Positions 4,523 to 5,631 of a stretch of DNA of 5,631 nt are shown one piece after another. Position numbers and translations under genes: made by a program. The first letter of the stretch is position 1. The number at the start of each line of letters is the position of its first letter. Under the pieces are notes generated by a model. The model worked only from the letters and a program-made list of their open reading frames with translations. It did not search any database and was not told the DNA's origin. The DNA is from an uncultured Atopobiaceae bacterium (GTDB lineage Bacteria > Actinomycetota > Coriobacteriia > Coriobacteriales > Atopobiaceae), in contig CAAGLU010000098.1 of the NCBI GenBank assembly GCA_900770865.1, positions 1 through 5,631 of the forward strand, in the 5' to 3' direction.

Positions 4523-5631
4523 ATGAACGGAACGATGCTGCAGGGTTTCTCGTGGTACCTCGACGCGGACGGCAGGCATTGGCGTCGCCTTGCGGAAGAC
4601 GCCCAGCTCTTTGCCGATAACGGCATCACCGCCGTGTGGCTGCCGCCCGCATACAAGGGCATGGCTGGCGCAAACGACGTTGGCTATGGCGTGTACGACA
4701 CCTATGACCTGGGAGAGTTCGACCAGAAGGGCTCCGTGCGCACCAAGTATGGCACGCGGGAGGAGTACCTGGCCGCCATCGACGCGATTCACGCGGCGGG
4801 CATGCAGGCCGTGGCCGACGTGGTTCTCGACCACCGCATGGGCGCCGACGGGACGGAGCGCGTGCGCGCGACCGAGGTTGCCTCGTACAACCGCGAGCAG
4901 CCCGTCTCGGCGCCTCGCGACATCACGGCCTGGACGCGCTTCGACTTTCCCGGGCGCGGCGACAAGTACTCTGCCTTCAAGTGGAACTGGACCTGCTTCC
5001 ACGGCGTGGACTACGACGAGGCAACGCACGCGAACGCCATCTACCTCTTTGACGGCAAGCACTGGAGCGAGCAGGTAGACCACCACGACAACGGCAACTA
5101 CGACTACCTCATGGGCTGCGACGTGGACGAGATGTGCCAGCCCGTCTACGACGAGCTGCTGCGCTGGGGCGAGTGGTACCTCTCGACCTGTGACCTCGAC
5201 GGCTTTAGGCTGGACGCGCTCAAGCACATGGACCGCCAGTTCTTTCTCCGTTGGCTTCCGGCGTTGCGCCAGGAGTTTGGTAAGGAGCTCTTCACGGTAG
5301 GGGAGTACTGGTCGCCGGACGTGGGCGAGCTCAAGGCCTACCTTGGCTCCGAGCGGGCGATGAGCCTCTTCGATGTGCCACTGCACTACCACCTGTACCA
5401 GGCGTCCTGTTCGTTTGGAAGCGTTGACCTGCGCCATCTCTTCGATGGCACGCTTGTGGGTGCCGACCCCACGCGTGCTGTGACCTTTGTGGAGAACCAC
5501 GACACGCAACCCGGCCAGGCGCTTCAGTCATTTGTGCAGAGCTGGTTCAAGCCCTCGGCGTACGCGCTCATCCTGCTTCGCGAGGCGGGCTACCCGTGCG
5601 TCTTCTATGGCGACCTCTTTGGCATGCCCAA
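4523..5631 (+). CDS. Cytoplasmic alpha-amylase, glycoside hydrolase family 13 (AmyA/AmyS type), 3' partial
   Basis: The frame runs off the window after 369 codons; family members are about 480-500 residues, so roughly a quarter is missing. It starts MNGTMLQGFSWYLDADG, the usual opening of the bacterial AmyA/AmyS (GH13_5) group, with no signal peptide, so it should act inside the cell on alpha-1,4-glucans such as glycogen or imported maltodextrins. The GH13 conserved regions are all seen: region I DVVLDH at 99-104, region II DGFRLDALKH at 226-235 with nucleophile Asp231, region III VGEYWS with acid/base Glu261, and region IV ENHDTQP with His326 and Asp327. QVDHHDNGNYDYLMG and WFKPSAYALILLRE are also typical of E. 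coli AmyA relatives. Region I has Asp103 where Asn is nearly invariant (usually a calcium ligand). The nearest Shine-Dalgarno-like GGGGAG (4503-4508) is 14 nt away, so initiation may depend on coupling to the preceding gene. The ATG at 4535 is less likely by homology. Confidence 0.94.
   Translation, partial: MNGTMLQGFSWYLDADGRHWRRLAEDAQLFADNGITAVWLPPAYKGMAGANDVGYGVYDTYDLGEFDQKGSVRTKYGTREEYLAAIDAIHAAGMQAVADVVLDHRMGADGTERVRATEVASYNREQPVSAPRDITAWTRFDFPGRGDKYSAFKWNWTCFHGVDYDEATHANAIYLFDGKHWSEQVDHHDNGNYDYLMGCDVDEMCQPVYDELLRWGEWYLSTCDLDGFRLDALKHMDRQFFLRWLPALRQEFGKELFTVGEYWSPDVGELKAYLGSERAMSLFDVPLHYHLYQASCSFGSVDLRHLFDGTLVGADPTRAVTFVENHDTQPGQALQSFVQSWFKPSAYALILLREAGYPCVFYGDLFGMP

Noticed and set aside
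4206..4526. Alternative plus-strand frame over the 86-residue membrane protein.
   Set aside because: Cys/Arg/Gly-rich with no coherent membrane segments; the chosen frame has a well-spaced RBS and a clean hydrophobic pattern.
4424..5509. 361-residue open frame on the minus strand, antisense to the amylase.
   Set aside because: Val/Arg/His-rich composition typical of an antisense shadow in high-GC DNA; the plus strand encodes unmistakable GH13 motifs.

Overview
The window is about 5.6 kb of high-GC, gene-dense chromosomal DNA. The gene set (MalY/PatB-type C-S lyase, prokaryotic OPT transporter, type III pantothenate kinase, cytoplasmic GH13 alpha-amylase), the strong G/C third-position bias and clear Shine-Dalgarno sites suggest an actinomycete. 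My best guess is the Coriobacteriia (Olsenella/Atopobium-like gut or oral anaerobes). That assignment is inference from protein style, not from a marker gene. I see no mobile element, phage gene, CRISPR array, tRNA or rRNA.

Layout. Positions 1-828 (+) hold the C-terminal 275 residues of a PLP-dependent cystathionine beta-lyase-like aminotransferase that enters from outside the window. It converges on a minus-strand OPT-family oligopeptide transporter (2734-1016). The gap between them carries a strong plus-strand terminator hairpin, a smaller minus-strand terminator candidate, and four copies of a 9-bp GTCGCCGGA-like motif. The transporter is divergent from a type III pantothenate kinase, coaX (2883-3761 +), and the two probably share an overlapping AT-rich promoter island near 2834-2847.

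Downstream of coaX, and converging on it, is a small minus-strand gene (4043-3864) for a 59-residue single-pass membrane protein. It has its own promoter (TTGAAA, 17-bp spacer, extended -10 TACAAC), a TTACAA-N5-TTGTAA dyad over the -10, a good RBS, tandem stops and a terminator hairpin. Divergent from it is an 86-residue multi-pass membrane protein (4243-4503 +), followed after 19 bp by a GH13 alpha-amylase (4523 onward +). The amylase runs off the right edge after about 369 residues with all three catalytic carboxylates visible.

The genes do not form one pathway. They look like ordinary core and peripheral metabolism: amino-acid sulfur lyase, peptide uptake, CoA synthesis and intracellular alpha-glucan breakdown. 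I found no convincing new multi-gene system. The points most worth a second look are the 59-residue membrane protein with its dyad-marked promoter, the repeat-built convergent terminator region, and an Asn-to-Asp change in conserved region I of the amylase.
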